This document shows, piece after piece, positions 8,816 to 18,293 of a stretch of 64,000 nucleotides of DNA. The translations under genes were made by a program, and so were the position numbers. Positions within the stretch are counted from its first letter, which is position 1, and each line of letters opens with the position of its first letter. The stretch lies in contig NZ_JBEPMA010000001.1 in assembly GCF_040545475.1 (NCBI RefSeq), positions 124,001 to 188,000 on the forward strand. The letters are read 5' to 3'. This DNA comes from Peptoniphilus_A olsenii. GTDB taxonomy: Bacteria > Bacillota > Clostridia > Tissierellales > Peptoniphilaceae. The notes under the pieces are model-generated. The model had not been told where the DNA came from, did not search any database, and saw only the letters and a program-made list of their open reading frames with translations.

Positions 8816-10072
8816 ATGAACGAGGAGTTTATAAATGCCTTAACAGAAATTGAAAAAGAAAAAGGCATTTCCAAAGAGATTATCTTTGAAGCACTTGAAT
8901 CAGCACTAGTTTCTAGTTACAAAAAAAATTATGGAACTTCACAAAATGTCATAGTTCATATGGACAGACTTACTGGTGATCTCAAGTTATTTGCTGCACA
9001 AGAAGTAGTTGAAAAAGTTGACGACCCACATATGGAGATTTCTTTAGAGAAAGCAAAAGAAATTGATCCAAGTTATGAAATAGGGGACATTTATAATAAT
9101 GAAATTCATCCTAAAAATTTTGGTAGAATTGCAGCACAAACTGCTAAACAAGTAGTTATCCAACGTATTAAAGACGCTCAAAGAGAAGTCGTCTTTGATG
9201 AGTACGCTGAAAGAGAACGTGAAATTATAACAGGTAATGTCCAAAGAATGTCTCATAATAATGTTTATGTTGATTTGGGTAAAACTGAAGCAATTTTACC
9301 GATTAGTGAACAAATAAAGGGCGAAAGATATGAACAAGGCGACAGATACAAAATGTTAATCCTTGAAGTTAAAAAGTCTACCAAAGGTCCTCAAATTGTA
9401 TTATCTAGGTCACACCCCGATTTAGTCAAAAGATTATTCGAATTGGAAATACCAGAAGTTACCGAAGGAATAGTTGAAATATATTCTATTTCAAGAGAGG
9501 CTGGCTCAAGAACTAAAATAGCAGTTTATTCTAAAGATGAAGAAGTTGATCCTTTAGGAGCCTGTGTAGGTTACAAAGGTCAAAGAGTTAATGCTATTGT
9601 AGAAGAATTAAACAATGAAAAAATAGACATAGTAATTTATAAAAAAGATGTAGCAGAATTTATATCAAATTCATTAAGTCCTTCAAAAGTAGAAAAAGTT
9701 TTTGTTAACGAGTTCGAAAAATCTGCTCTTGCTATCGTTCCAGATTATCAATTATCTTTAGCAATTGGCAAAGAAGGACAAAATGTAAGATTAGCTGCTA
9801 AACTAACTGGATGGAAAATAGATATAAAATCTGTAGAACAATTTAATGATTATCTAGAAACTAATAATATTACTGAAGAAGAGCTTGTAGAAGAATTTAA
9901 TAAAATTCCAGAAGAAAATTCTGAAATAATAAAAGATGATTCTACTAGCCAAATAACAGATGAAAAAAATATTATTAGTTATGATAATTCTGATAACAAT
10001 GTAAACAATTCAACTGATGATTTTATCGAAAATATTTCAGATTTTCAAAATTTAAATGAAGATAATGATTAA
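8816..10072 (+). CDS. nusA: Transcription termination/antitermination factor NusA
   Basis: NusA binds RNA polymerase and nascent RNA and controls pausing and intrinsic termination. The 418-residue protein has the N-terminal polymerase-binding domain, an S1 domain around residues 130-200 and two KH domains (GACVGYKGQRVNAI and LAIGKEGQNVRLAAKLTGWKI, which I give only as landmarks). It ends in an acidic, Asn-rich tail of about 60 residues instead of the proteobacterial repeats. ATG 8816 follows GGAGG; an in-frame TTG at 8804 overlaps the ribosome site and is rejected. It may control its own operon through the leader hairpin at 8281. Confidence 0.95.
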   Translation: MNEEFINALTEIEKEKGISKEIIFEALESALVSSYKKNYGTSQNVIVHMDRLTGDLKLFAAQEVVEKVDDPHMEISLEKAKEIDPSYEIGDIYNNEIHPKNFGRIAAQTAKQVVIQRIKDAQREVVFDEYAEREREIITGNVQRMSHNNVYVDLGKTEAILPISEQIKGERYEQGDRYKMLILEVKKSTKGPQIVLSRSHPDLVKRLFELEIPEVTEGIVEIYSISREAGSRTKIAVYSKDEEVDPLGACVGYKGQRVNAIVEELNNEKIDIVIYKKDVAEFISNSLSPSKVEKVFVNEFEKSALAIVPDYQLSLAIGKEGQNVRLAAKLTGWKIDIKSVEQFNDYLETNNITEEELVEEFNKIPEENSEIIKDDSTSQITDEKNIISYDNSDNNVNNSTDDFIENISDFQNLNEDND

Positions 10073-10105
10073 CTTAAATTTAAATTATAATTAATGGAGT
10101 ATTAA

Positions 10106-10369
10106 ATGACTAAAGTTAGAAAAATACCTATGCGATCTTGTATAGGGTGTAGAGAGCAAAAAGCAAAAAAAGACTTAATTAGAATTGTAAAAAATAAAGA
10201 TAATGAAGTCTTTGTTGATAGAACAGGAAAGGCAAATGGAAGAGGAGCGTATTTATGTGATGATATTAACTGTTTAGATAAAGCCATAAAAACTAAGGCA
10301 CTTAACAGATCATTCTCCATGGATATTAATGAGAATGTTTATGAAGAACTAAAGAAATCTATGGAATAA
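10106..10369 (+). CDS. ylxR: YlxR/RnpM family RNA-binding protein
   Basis: This is a small (87 aa) protein of the YlxR (DUF448) family, always found between nusA and infB. The motif RKIPMRSCIGCREQKAKKDL and the later GRGAYLC are characteristic. Work in Bacillus and Clostridioides has linked the family to RNase P modulation and to RNA binding; nothing in this sequence decides its precise role. Its start lies 33 bases after nusA, with only a weak ribosome site (ATGGAG). Confidence 0.92.
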   Translation: MTKVRKIPMRSCIGCREQKAKKDLIRIVKNKDNEVFVDRTGKANGRGAYLCDDINCLDKAIKTKALNRSFSMDINENVYEELKKSME

Positions 10370-10396
10370 TACGTTGCTTTTGAGGAGGTGTTCAAT

Positions 10397-12580
10397 TTGT
10401 CAAAGATTAGAGTACATGCATTGGCAAAAGAAATTGGAATAAGTAGTAAAGAGTTGTTATCAAAACTTAACGAATTAGAAATTCCGGTGAAAAACCATAT
10501 GTCAACATTAGTTAAAGAAGATGAAAATAGAGTAAGACAACTTTATGATAAGAACTTTCATAAAAATGACTCTCCAAAAGAAACTAAAAAAACAAACAAA
10601 TTTAAAAATGAATCAAAAAGTAATAAAAACAAAGGCAATAAACAACACAATAATAATAAAAAAGAGAATAAAGATGTTTTAAAAAATGATAAAAGTTTAA
10701 ATAAAAATAAAGAGAAAGATAAAACTCGTAAAAATTCTAATAATAAAAATACAATAAATAGAGACTTATCTAAGAAAAAAACTAACAAGAAACATAAAAA
10801 TAAAAATGTAGAAAAGGAGGAGGAAATTATAGATATTACAGCACCAATAACAGTGAAAGACTTTGCCGACCAAGTGGGGTTAGCAGTCTCAACAGTTATT
10901 ACTAAATTAATTGGATTAGGCGTTATGGCTAATCAAAATCAAACAATTGATGAAGATACTTGCATATTATTAGCTGACGAATTAGATATTGAAATAAATA
11001 TCGTAGAACAAGAAGTTGAAAAAACTATTGAAGAAGAGTTTGGTCTTATAAAGAAAGATAAAAATAAAGATCTTAAAATGAGACCTCCAGTAGTGACAGT
11101 TATGGGCCATGTTGACCACGGAAAAACTTCATTATTAGACAGTATAAAGTCTTCTCATGTAACGCAACAAGAAGCTGGTGGCATCACGCAACATATAGGA
11201 GCTTATACTGTAAATTTAGATGGCCGAAAAATTACTTTCTTAGATACTCCTGGTCACGAAGCTTTTACTTCTATGAGGCTTAGAGGGGCACAAACAACAG
11301 ATATTGCTATATTAGTTATAGCTGCAGATGATGGAATTATGCCACAAACAGTAGAAGCCATCTCACATGCTAAATCTGCTAATGTTCCTATGTTAGTTGC
11401 CATTACAAAAATAGATAAACCTGAAGGAAATATAGAAAGAATAAAACAGGATCTTATGAATTATAATTTAGTTCCAGAAGATTGGGGCGGAGATACTATA
11501 GTAGTAGGCGTTTCTTCTAAAACCAAAGAAGGTATTGATGAATTACTAGAAATGATCTTATTAGTAGCGGAATTAAGTGAATTAAAAGCAAATCCTAATA
11601 GAAAAGCCATCGGTACAGTTATTGAAGCTAATTTAGATAAATCAAAGGGCCCTATGGCAACTATTCTAGTAAAAAATGGTACTTTAAGATTTGGAGATTC
11701 TATAGTATCAGGAGTTTGTTCGGGTAGAATAAGAGCTATGCAAGACGATAAAGGTAAAGATATTAAAAAAGCTGGGCCATCAGTGCCGGTCGTGATTTTA
11801 GGACTAAATGATGTACCGAATGCCGGAGATACATTATATGCTGTTTCTGATGATAAAACTGCAAAGGCTATTGCTGATAAAAACCAAGAACTTTCAAGAG
11901 AAATACGTCTTACACAAACGAATAAAATTAGTTTAGATAACTTATTTGATAAAATTAATGAAGAAAATGTAAAAGAGTTGAACATAGTTGTAAAAGCAGA
12001 TGTCAAAGGTTCAGCAGAGGCTCTTGTTCAATCTTTAATGAAATTATCCACTAATGAGGTTAAAATTTCTATCGTTCATTCTGCCGTTGGTGGTATTAAC
12101 GAGTCTGACATTACACTTGCTTCTGCATCTAATGCAATAGTAATAGGTTTTAATGTAAGACCAAATATTAATGCTATTGAACTGGCTAAAAATGAGGAAG
12201 TAGAAATAAGAACTTATAGAGTGATATATGAAATAATAAATGATATAGAACAAGCTGCTAAAGGTATGTTAGACCCTGATATTATCGAAGAGATTTTGGG
12301 TAGATGTGAGATTAGACAAACATTTAAATTACCTAACAATCAAATGGTGGCTGGTGTTTATGTACTGAGCGGAAAAATTTTAAGAAATTCAAAAGTAAAA
12401 GTATTGAGAGATGATGTTGTTATCCATGAAGGAGATATTGATTCTTTAAAGAGATTTAAAGATGATGTGAAAGAACTTCAACAAGGTTATGAAGGCGGAC
12501 TTGTAATAGATGGATTTAATGATATTAAAGAAAATGATTTACTTGAATCATTTATTTTAAAGGAAGTTGAAAGGAAATAA
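10397..12580 (+). CDS. infB: Translation initiation factor IF-2
   Basis: This GTPase brings initiator tRNA to the 30S subunit. The N-terminal helical domain (KIRVHALAKEIGI) is followed by a Lys/Asn-rich low-complexity linker of about 90 residues, the IF2_N domain, the G domain with GHVDHGKTS, DTPGHEAF and TKID, and then domains II-IV. I take TTG 10397, nine bases after AGGAGG. The in-frame GTG at 10388 overlaps that ribosome site and is less likely. Length 727 aa is typical for Firmicutes. It overlaps rbfA by one base. Confidence 0.95.
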   Translation: MSKIRVHALAKEIGISSKELLSKLNELEIPVKNHMSTLVKEDENRVRQLYDKNFHKNDSPKETKKTNKFKNESKSNKNKGNKQHNNNKKENKDVLKNDKSLNKNKEKDKTRKNSNNKNTINRDLSKKKTNKKHKNKNVEKEEEIIDITAPITVKDFADQVGLAVSTVITKLIGLGVMANQNQTIDEDTCILLADELDIEINIVEQEVEKTIEEEFGLIKKDKNKDLKMRPPVVTVMGHVDHGKTSLLDSIKSSHVTQQEAGGITQHIGAYTVNLDGRKITFLDTPGHEAFTSMRLRGAQTTDIAILVIAADDGIMPQTVEAISHAKSANVPMLVAITKIDKPEGNIERIKQDLMNYNLVPEDWGGDTIVVGVSSKTKEGIDELLEMILLVAELSELKANPNRKAIGTVIEANLDKSKGPMATILVKNGTLRFGDSIVSGVCSGRIRAMQDDKGKDIKKAGPSVPVVILGLNDVPNAGDTLYAVSDDKTAKAIADKNQELSREIRLTQTNKISLDNLFDKINEENVKELNIVVKADVKGSAEALVQSLMKLSTNEVKISIVHSAVGGINESDITLASASNAIVIGFNVRPNINAIELAKNEEVEIRTYRVIYEIINDIEQAAKGMLDPDIIEEILGRCEIRQTFKLPNNQMVAGVYVLSGKILRNSKVKVLRDDVVIHEGDIDSLKRFKDDVKELQQGYEGGLVIDGFNDIKENDLLESFILKEVERK

Positions 12581-12933
12581 TGAACAGTAAAAGAATCAAT
12601 AGAATTTCAGAAGAAGTTAAAAGAACAATTTCAGAGATTGTACAAAACGATATAAAAGATCCTAGAGTGCCAACTCTTACTAGTATTTCTCATGTAGAAG
12701 TTACTAATGATTTATCTTTTGCAAAAATTTATGTTACCGTACTTGGTGATGATTATGATAGGGATGAAGCTGTAGAAGGTCTCAATTCAGCAAAAGGGTT
12801 TATCAAAAGAGAACTTTCAAAACGTGTGAAGTTAAGAGTAATGCCTGAACTTATATTTATTAATGATGATTCAATAGAGAGAGCATTTGAGTTAAATAAA
12901 TTAATAGATGAGGTTAATAATGATAATAAGTAA
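12580..12933 (+). CDS. rbfA: Ribosome-binding factor A
   Basis: RbfA is a cold-shock-associated factor for late 30S maturation. The 117-residue protein has the KH-like fold with the family motif IKDPRVPTLTSISHVEVTNDLSFAKIYV split over residues 22-51 (landmark words: DPRV, VEVT, AKIYV). Its ATG overlaps the infB stop (TAATG), and it overlaps the next gene, so expression is likely coupled. Confidence 0.93.
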   Translation: MNSKRINRISEEVKRTISEIVQNDIKDPRVPTLTSISHVEVTNDLSFAKIYVTVLGDDYDRDEAVEGLNSAKGFIKRELSKRVKLRVMPELIFINDDSIERAFELNKLIDEVNNDNK

Positions 12934-13909
12934 TATAAAAGAAGAAATAAATAAATTTAAAATAGCTATAGATGAATCAAACTCTATAGCTATTGCTTCT
13001 CATCTAAGCCCAGATGGTGATAATTTAGGCTCTATAACTGCTACTTATGGAATGCTAAAAAATTTAGGTAAAAATCCCGTTTTTATTTTAGATGATGAAA
13101 TCCCTAAATCAGAGTCTTTTCTCCCATATATAAATTCTTTTGTAAATCCTAAAGATATTAAGAATAAAGAATTCGATCTGTTTATATCTTTAGACTGTGC
13201 AGACCTACAAAGAATGGGAAGTAATATAAAACCTTTTTTTATAGACTCAAAGAAAACTGTAAATATAGATCATCATAGTACTAATGATTTCTTTTCTGAG
13301 ATTAATATTGTAAATGTTAATGCAACTGCAACTTGTGAAGTTTTATATGATATTTTTACTTCACTTAAATATCCAATTGATAAAAATATTGCAACCTCTT
13401 TATATACTGGAATTTCTTCTGATACTGGTTCTTTTAAGTATGATTCAGTAAAGTCTAAAACTTTTAAAATCGCAGCAGACTTATTAATGTATAATATTAA
13501 TTTTAATGAAATTAATGTAAGTTTATATCAATCCCGTTCTAAAGAAAAAACTGACTTGTTAATAAGAGCTCTAAATTCCATTGAATATTATCATAATAAT
13601 CAAATAGCTATTGTTTCAACCACCATTGAAGATTTTAACAAAACTAATGCAAGTAAATTAGACTCCGAAGGAATAGTAGAATTTGTAAGAGATATTGAAG
13701 GAGTAGAAGTTGCAATACTCTTAAAAGAAAAAAGAGATTCGATACGATTATCTCTTCGTTCTAAAAGCTTTGTTAATTGTGCAAAAGTAGCTTCACAATT
13801 TAACGGAGGAGGACATATAAGAGCAGCTGGGGGTACTTTTTTCGAATTAAGCATGAAACAAGCAAAAGAATATATTATAGAAACTGTCTTAGAAGAGTTT
13901 GATAAATGA
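12920..13909 (+). CDS. nrnA: DHH/DHHA1 phosphoesterase, NrnA-type oligoribonuclease/pAp phosphatase
   Basis: NrnA degrades very short RNAs and dephosphorylates 3'-phosphoadenosine 5'-phosphate. Visible motifs are HLSPDGDNLGS, SLDCAD, DHHSTND and the C-terminal DHHA1 motif GGGHIRAAGG. ATG 12920 follows GAGG; an in-frame ATG at 12908 overlaps that site. Length is 329 aa. It sits between rbfA and truB as in many Firmicutes, with four-base overlap to truB. Confidence 0.9.
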   Translation: MIISNIKEEINKFKIAIDESNSIAIASHLSPDGDNLGSITATYGMLKNLGKNPVFILDDEIPKSESFLPYINSFVNPKDIKNKEFDLFISLDCADLQRMGSNIKPFFIDSKKTVNIDHHSTNDFFSEINIVNVNATATCEVLYDIFTSLKYPIDKNIATSLYTGISSDTGSFKYDSVKSKTFKIAADLLMYNINFNEINVSLYQSRSKEKTDLLIRALNSIEYYHNNQIAIVSTTIEDFNKTNASKLDSEGIVEFVRDIEGVEVAILLKEKRDSIRLSLRSKSFVNCAKVASQFNGGGHIRAAGGTFFELSMKQAKEYIIETVLEEFDK

Positions 13910-14793
13910 ATGGATTATTAATTTTTGATAAGCCTAAAGATTTAACTTCTCATGACATGGTTTATCAAGTTCGTAAAAAAACAAACATAAAGCGGGTTGG
14001 ACATACAGGAACACTTGATCCGATGGCTACAGGTGTACTAGTGATGTGTATAGGTAAGGCTACTAAAGTCAGTGATTATATACTTGCAGCTGACAAAGAA
14101 TATATAGCTAAAATAAAATTGGGCATATTAACTGATACATTGGATATTACTGGAAATGTATTAAAAAATGATGATGTCCTTTTTAAGAAATCTAAAATTA
14201 AAGAATGCTTGGAGAATTTTCTTGGAATTCAAGAACAAACTCCCCCAAAATATTCTGCAATTAAAATTAAAGGAAAAAAACTTTATGAATATGCAAGGGA
14301 AGGTCAAGATATAAGCATTCCTAAACGAAAAATAATTATTCACTCTATTCATTTATTAGATTTTAATAATAAAGATGAGATAACAATAAAAGTTTTAGTA
14401 TCTAAAGGAACCTACATTCGTTCATTAGCTAATGATATTGGAAATTATCTAGGCACTTATGGCACGTTAACGAATTTAAGAAGAACAAGATCTGGCGATT
14501 TCAAAATTCAAGATGCTTTAACTTTAGAAGATTTTAAAAATCTAAATGCTAAACAAATTAATCAAAAACTATTACCTATAGATGAAGCTTTAAAACATTT
14601 ACAAAAAATAGATGTAAATCCTAATTTTTATGATAATATTATAAATGGACAGTTTTATAAGTTAAATAGGCCTTACAAAAATAATGACTACAGAATATAT
14701 TGTAATAATTTTTTTATAGGTTTAGGTGAGATTAGAATAATAAATGGAGATTATTATTTAAAGATAAAAAAAAGATTGATGGGTGAAGTATGA
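13906..14793 (+). CDS. truB: tRNA pseudouridine(55) synthase
   Basis: TruB makes the universal pseudouridine 55 in the T-loop of tRNAs. The catalytic Asp is in GHTGTLDPMATGVL, and the substrate motif SKGTYIRSLANDIG follows. Length is 295 aa. It overlaps both neighbours by ATGA, so nrnA, truB and ribF are translationally coupled. Confidence 0.94.
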   Translation: MNGLLIFDKPKDLTSHDMVYQVRKKTNIKRVGHTGTLDPMATGVLVMCIGKATKVSDYILAADKEYIAKIKLGILTDTLDITGNVLKNDDVLFKKSKIKECLENFLGIQEQTPPKYSAIKIKGKKLYEYAREGQDISIPKRKIIIHSIHLLDFNNKDEITIKVLVSKGTYIRSLANDIGNYLGTYGTLTNLRRTRSGDFKIQDALTLEDFKNLNAKQINQKLLPIDEALKHLQKIDVNPNFYDNIINGQFYKLNRPYKNNDYRIYCNNFFIGLGEIRIINGDYYLKIKKRLMGEV

Positions 14794-15698
14794 AAATCAT
14801 AGAAATTGATTTAAATTATAAAGCAACAGAAGAATCTATAATTGCTCTGGGTAATTTTGATGGTGTTCATCAAGGACATTTAGAACTAATAAATACTGCT
14901 GTGAAAACAGCTTCAAGATTAAATGTTAAATCTAGTGTATTAATTTTTAAAGAACATACTGATAATCTCATTAGTATCAAAAAGAAAAAAATATTGACTA
15001 ATAATAAGACTAAATTTGAAATTTTAGAGAAACAAGGTATCGATATTATATATTTAATCGAATTCACTAAAGAATTTATGGCTTATGGTCCTTATAAATT
15101 TCTAAACGATTTTTTAGTACAAAATCTAAAAACTATAGGTGTTGTTGTCGGATATGATTATACTTATGGTTATAAGAAAGCTGGAGATGTAAGTTTCTTA
15201 CAACAAAATAAAAATTTGTTTAAAGTAATAGAAATTATTGATAAAATAAAGGATTCAAATGAAAAAATATCATCTTCACTTATCAGAAATTTAATTGAAA
15301 AAGGAAATATTAAACGTGCAAATTTCTTATTAACCAGACCTTATAAACTAATTGGAACAATAATTCACGCCAAAGGTCTTGGTAAAAAAATGGGTTATCC
15401 AACAGCTAATTTAAGTCTTATCGACAATTATGTACTCCCCAAATTTGGTGTTTATGATACAAATATTATAATTGATGGTAAGAAATATAAAGCATCCACT
15501 AGCATTGGTACTAATCCAACAGTAGAAAATGATGGAGTTAAAGTGGAAGCACATATATTAAATTTTAATAAAGATATATATGGAAAGACTGTAGAATTAG
15601 AAATTCTTGATTTTATACGCCCAGAACTAAAATTCAAAAATATAGATGAACTTTTTAAACAAATTGCTAAAGATGTAAAGATAACAGAAGCAAGATAA
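14790..15698 (+). CDS. ribF: Bifunctional riboflavin kinase/FAD synthetase
   Basis: This enzyme converts riboflavin to FMN and then FAD. The N-terminal nucleotidyltransferase has LGNFDGVHQGHLELI and the SSSLIRNLIEKGNI loop. The C-terminal kinase has GLGKKMGYPTANL and the SIGTNPTV segment. Length 302 aa is normal. It ends the long rimP operon; a new promoter for rpsO starts within three bases of its stop. Confidence 0.94.
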   Translation: MKIIEIDLNYKATEESIIALGNFDGVHQGHLELINTAVKTASRLNVKSSVLIFKEHTDNLISIKKKKILTNNKTKFEILEKQGIDIIYLIEFTKEFMAYGPYKFLNDFLVQNLKTIGVVVGYDYTYGYKKAGDVSFLQQNKNLFKVIEIIDKIKDSNEKISSSLIRNLIEKGNIKRANFLLTRPYKLIGTIIHAKGLGKKMGYPTANLSLIDNYVLPKFGVYDTNIIIDGKKYKASTSIGTNPTVENDGVKVEAHILNFNKDIYGKTVELEILDFIRPELKFKNIDELFKQIAKDVKITEAR

Positions 15699-15700
15699 TC

Positions 15701-15729
15701 TTTACATTTTACCAAGTATATGGTATTAT
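15701..15729 (+). promoter_or_regulatory. Promoter of rpsO
   Basis: TTTACA (15701-15706) and TATTAT (15724-15729) are separated by exactly 17 bases. It starts a leader of about 77 bases before rpsO. Confidence 0.7.
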
Positions 15730-15745
15730 ATCTTAAGTTGAAATA

Positions 15746-15790
15746 CCTCATCATGGTTTGACGAACCTCGACGCTTACTATGATTTGGTT
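15746..15790 (+). promoter_or_regulatory. Candidate S15 autoregulatory mRNA leader
   Basis: An outer helix ATCAT (15750-15754) / ATGAT (15780-15784) encloses a hairpin GGTT-TGACG-AACC (15755-15767) and about 12 unpaired bases. A junction-like structure just before the ribosome site is what S15 leaders use to mimic the 16S rRNA site. I see the pairing; the S15 link is inference from position. Confidence 0.4.
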
Positions 15791-15813
15791 AATAAATTAT
15801 AGGAGGAATTAAA

Positions 15814-16080
15814 ATGCTAGATAAAAACATTAAACAAGTAATAATTGAAGAATTTCAAACACACGAAGGAGATACTGGATCTCCAGAAGTACAAATCGCA
15901 ATTTTAACAAGAAGAATTAATGAATTAAATGAACATTTAAGAACTCATAAGAAAGATAACCATTCAAGAAGAGGCCTTCTTAAAATGGTTGGTAAGAGAA
16001 GAAACTTGTTAAGATATTTAAAAAATAGTGATATAGAAAGATATCGTACACTTATTAAAAAACTACAAATCAGAGGATAA
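15814..16080 (+). CDS. rpsO: 30S ribosomal protein S15
   Basis: S15 is an early 16S rRNA binding protein of the small subunit. The 88-residue protein is full length, with the rRNA-contacting stretch HFRTHKKDNHSRRGLLKMV seen here as LRTHKKDNHSRRGLL. The ribosome site AGGAGGA is strong. It is followed by a terminator and then pnp, the classic rpsO-pnp pair. Confidence 0.96.
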   Translation: MLDKNIKQVIIEEFQTHEGDTGSPEVQIAILTRRINELNEHLRTHKKDNHSRRGLLKMVGKRRNLLRYLKNSDIERYRTLIKKLQIRG

Positions 16081-16083
16081 TAG

Positions 16084-16109
16084 GAGCGGTAAATCCGCTC
16101 TTTCTTTTT
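16084..16109 (+). terminator. Terminator between rpsO and pnp
   Basis: A six-base-pair stem GAGCGG / CCGCTC with a five-base loop is followed by TTTCTTTTT. I see no promoter between it and pnp, so it likely acts as a partial terminator that lowers pnp relative to rpsO. Confidence 0.75.
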
Positions 16110-16123
16110 AAAAGGAGGAAATA

Positions 16124-18223
16124 ATGGAAAAAGTTTTTACTATGCAGCTTGCTGGTTCTGAATTAAAGGTTACTATCGGAAAAGTTGCAGAACAGGCAAA
16201 CGGAGCTTGTATAGTCCAATATGGCGAAACTGTTGTCCTTGTCACAGCAACAGCGTCTTCTAAACCAAGAGAAGGTATAGATTTTTTCCCTCTTAGTGTA
16301 GATTATGAGGAAAAAATGTATGCTGTTGGAAAAATCCCGGGAGGTTTCATAAAAAGAGAAGGCAGAGCCAGTGAAAAAGCTACTCTTTCTGCAAGATTAA
16401 TTGACAGACCTTTAAGACCTCTATTCCCTGAAGGATATAGAAATGATGTTCAAGTAGTTGCAACTGTACTTAGTGTAGAGCAGGATTATTCACCAGAAAT
16501 CGCAGCTATGATAGGTTCATCTATTGCACTTTCTATTTCAGATATTCCATTTGATGGTCCTACAGGATCCGTACAAGTTGGAATGATAAATAAAAAATAT
16601 ATCATTAATCCAAATGAAGAAGAAAAAAATAAATCAGATATTAACTTGATGCTTGCAGGTACCAAATCTGCAATTATGATGGTTGAATCGGGCTCTAATG
16701 AAGTTACAGAAGACGAAATGTTAGGAGCCATTTTCGAAGGTCATGAATCAATTAAAGAAATATGCTGTTTTATTGAAAATATTACAGAAGAAGTCGGTAA
16801 ACAAAAATCTTCTTACCACGTATTTGAACCTGACCAAAACATTGTTTCAATGGTTAAAAATTATGGTTCTGATATGTTAATTAACGCTATTAGACAAAAG
16901 AACAAAATAGAGCGCATGGAGCTAACTGAAAATGCTAAAGAAGATATAAGAACACACTTTGAAGAAGAAATGGAAGAATTTTCAAAGGATATAGAAGCAG
17001 CTATAGAAGAAATTGAAGTTACAGAAGTAAGAAGAGGTATTCTCGAAGAAGAGAGAAGGCCTGACGATAGAGGTCTAGAAGAAATTAGACAATTATCTTC
17101 AGAAGTTGGTCTTCTACCTAGAACTCATGGATCCGGACTATTTACTAGAGGACAAACTCAAGTATTATCAGTTGCTACACTAGGTTCACTTGCTGAAGAA
17201 CAAACTATTGATGGCCTAGGTGATGATAAACCTAAAAGATATATTCATCATTATAATTTCCCAGGTTTTTGTGTAGGTGATGTTAAACCATTCCGCTCCC
17301 CAGGTCGTAGGGAAATTGGACATGGTGCTTTAGCAGAACGTGCCTTATTACCTGTTATCCCAAAAATTGAAGATTTTCCTTATACCATAAGAGTTGTTTC
17401 CGAAGTTTTATCTTCTAACGGATCTTCATCACAAGCATCTATATGTGGCTCAACTCTCGCTTTAATGGATGCAGGTGTACCTATTAAAGCTCCTGTAGCT
17501 GGAATTGCTATGGGTCTTATTGAAGAAGATGGAGTAATTAAAATTCTAACCGATATACAAGGTTTAGAAGATCATTTTGGGGATATGGACTTTAAAGTAG
17601 CTGGTACTCGTGATGGTATAACAGCTCTGCAAATGGATATAAAAGTAGAAGGTATAAAAAAAGAAATATTAGAAGTTGCTTTACAAAGAGCTAAAACAGC
17701 TAGGCTTCATATTCTAGAAAATATGAGAAACACAATTGAATCCCCGAGAGAAAAATTGTCGAAATACGCTCCTATAATTCATATAATTAAAATTGATCCA
17801 GATAAAATTGGAGAAGTTATTGGCGCAGGGGGTAAAATCATCAATAAAATTATTGAACAAACAGAAGTTAAAATCGATATTGATGATGATGGCAAAATTT
17901 CTATTCTTTCTAATGACGATAACAAAGCTAAAGAAGCTATTAAATTAATCGAATCTATAGTTAAAGAAGTAGAAATTGGTGATGTTTATTTAGGTAAAGT
18001 AAAAAAAGTTGTGAAATTTGGTGCTTTTGTGGAATTAAAAAAAGGAACAGAAGGTCTCCTCCATATTTCAGAAATAGCTCATAAACGAACTAAAGAAGTT
18101 ACTGACGTCTTAAATGTTGGTGATAATGTTGAAGTCAAAGTAATAGATATTGATGATAATAACGGAAAAATATCACTTTCTAGAAAAGCACTGATACCTA
18201 AGGTTGAAAAGGAAGACAAATAA
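16124..18223 (+). CDS. pnp: Polyribonucleotide nucleotidyltransferase (PNPase)
   Basis: This 3'-5' phosphorolytic exoribonuclease is a trimer active in mRNA decay. The 699-residue protein contains two RNase PH domains (the second with RTHGSGLFTRGQTQ and FRSPGRREIGHGALAERAL around it), a KH domain (IGAGGKIINKIIEQT) and an S1 domain (KFGAFVELKKGTEGLLHIS). The ribosome site AAAGGAGG is strong. The upstream rpsO terminator probably tunes its level. Confidence 0.96.
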   Translation: MEKVFTMQLAGSELKVTIGKVAEQANGACIVQYGETVVLVTATASSKPREGIDFFPLSVDYEEKMYAVGKIPGGFIKREGRASEKATLSARLIDRPLRPLFPEGYRNDVQVVATVLSVEQDYSPEIAAMIGSSIALSISDIPFDGPTGSVQVGMINKKYIINPNEEEKNKSDINLMLAGTKSAIMMVESGSNEVTEDEMLGAIFEGHESIKEICCFIENITEEVGKQKSSYHVFEPDQNIVSMVKNYGSDMLINAIRQKNKIERMELTENAKEDIRTHFEEEMEEFSKDIEAAIEEIEVTEVRRGILEEERRPDDRGLEEIRQLSSEVGLLPRTHGSGLFTRGQTQVLSVATLGSLAEEQTIDGLGDDKPKRYIHHYNFPGFCVGDVKPFRSPGRREIGHGALAERALLPVIPKIEDFPYTIRVVSEVLSSNGSSSQASICGSTLALMDAGVPIKAPVAGIAMGLIEEDGVIKILTDIQGLEDHFGDMDFKVAGTRDGITALQMDIKVEGIKKEILEVALQRAKTARLHILENMRNTIESPREKLSKYAPIIHIIKIDPDKIGEVIGAGGKIINKIIEQTEVKIDIDDDGKISILSNDDNKAKEAIKLIESIVKEVEIGDVYLGKVKKVVKFGAFVELKKGTEGLLHISEIAHKRTKEVTDVLNVGDNVEVKVIDIDDNNGKISLSRKALIPKVEKEDK

Positions 18224-18230
18224 TTAATAA

Positions 18231-18265
18231 AAATCGCATTAAAAGAAAATTAATGCGATTTTTTT
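18231..18265 (+). terminator. Intrinsic terminator after pnp
   Basis: AATCGCATTAA and TTAATGCGATT form an 11-bp stem around an A-rich loop, followed by a run of T. It separates pnp from dut. Confidence 0.85.
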
Positions 18266-18293
18266 AACTGTATATAAATTTAAAGGAGTTATA

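Noticed and set aside
10560..10840. Lys/Asn repeat-rich segment in infB as a possible expansion or repeat element
   Set aside because: Low-complexity linkers at this place are normal for IF-2 of AT-rich Firmicutes.
11461..12006. 181-codon - strand frame inside infB
   Set aside because: It is a shadow of the conserved IF-2 domains and resembles no protein family.
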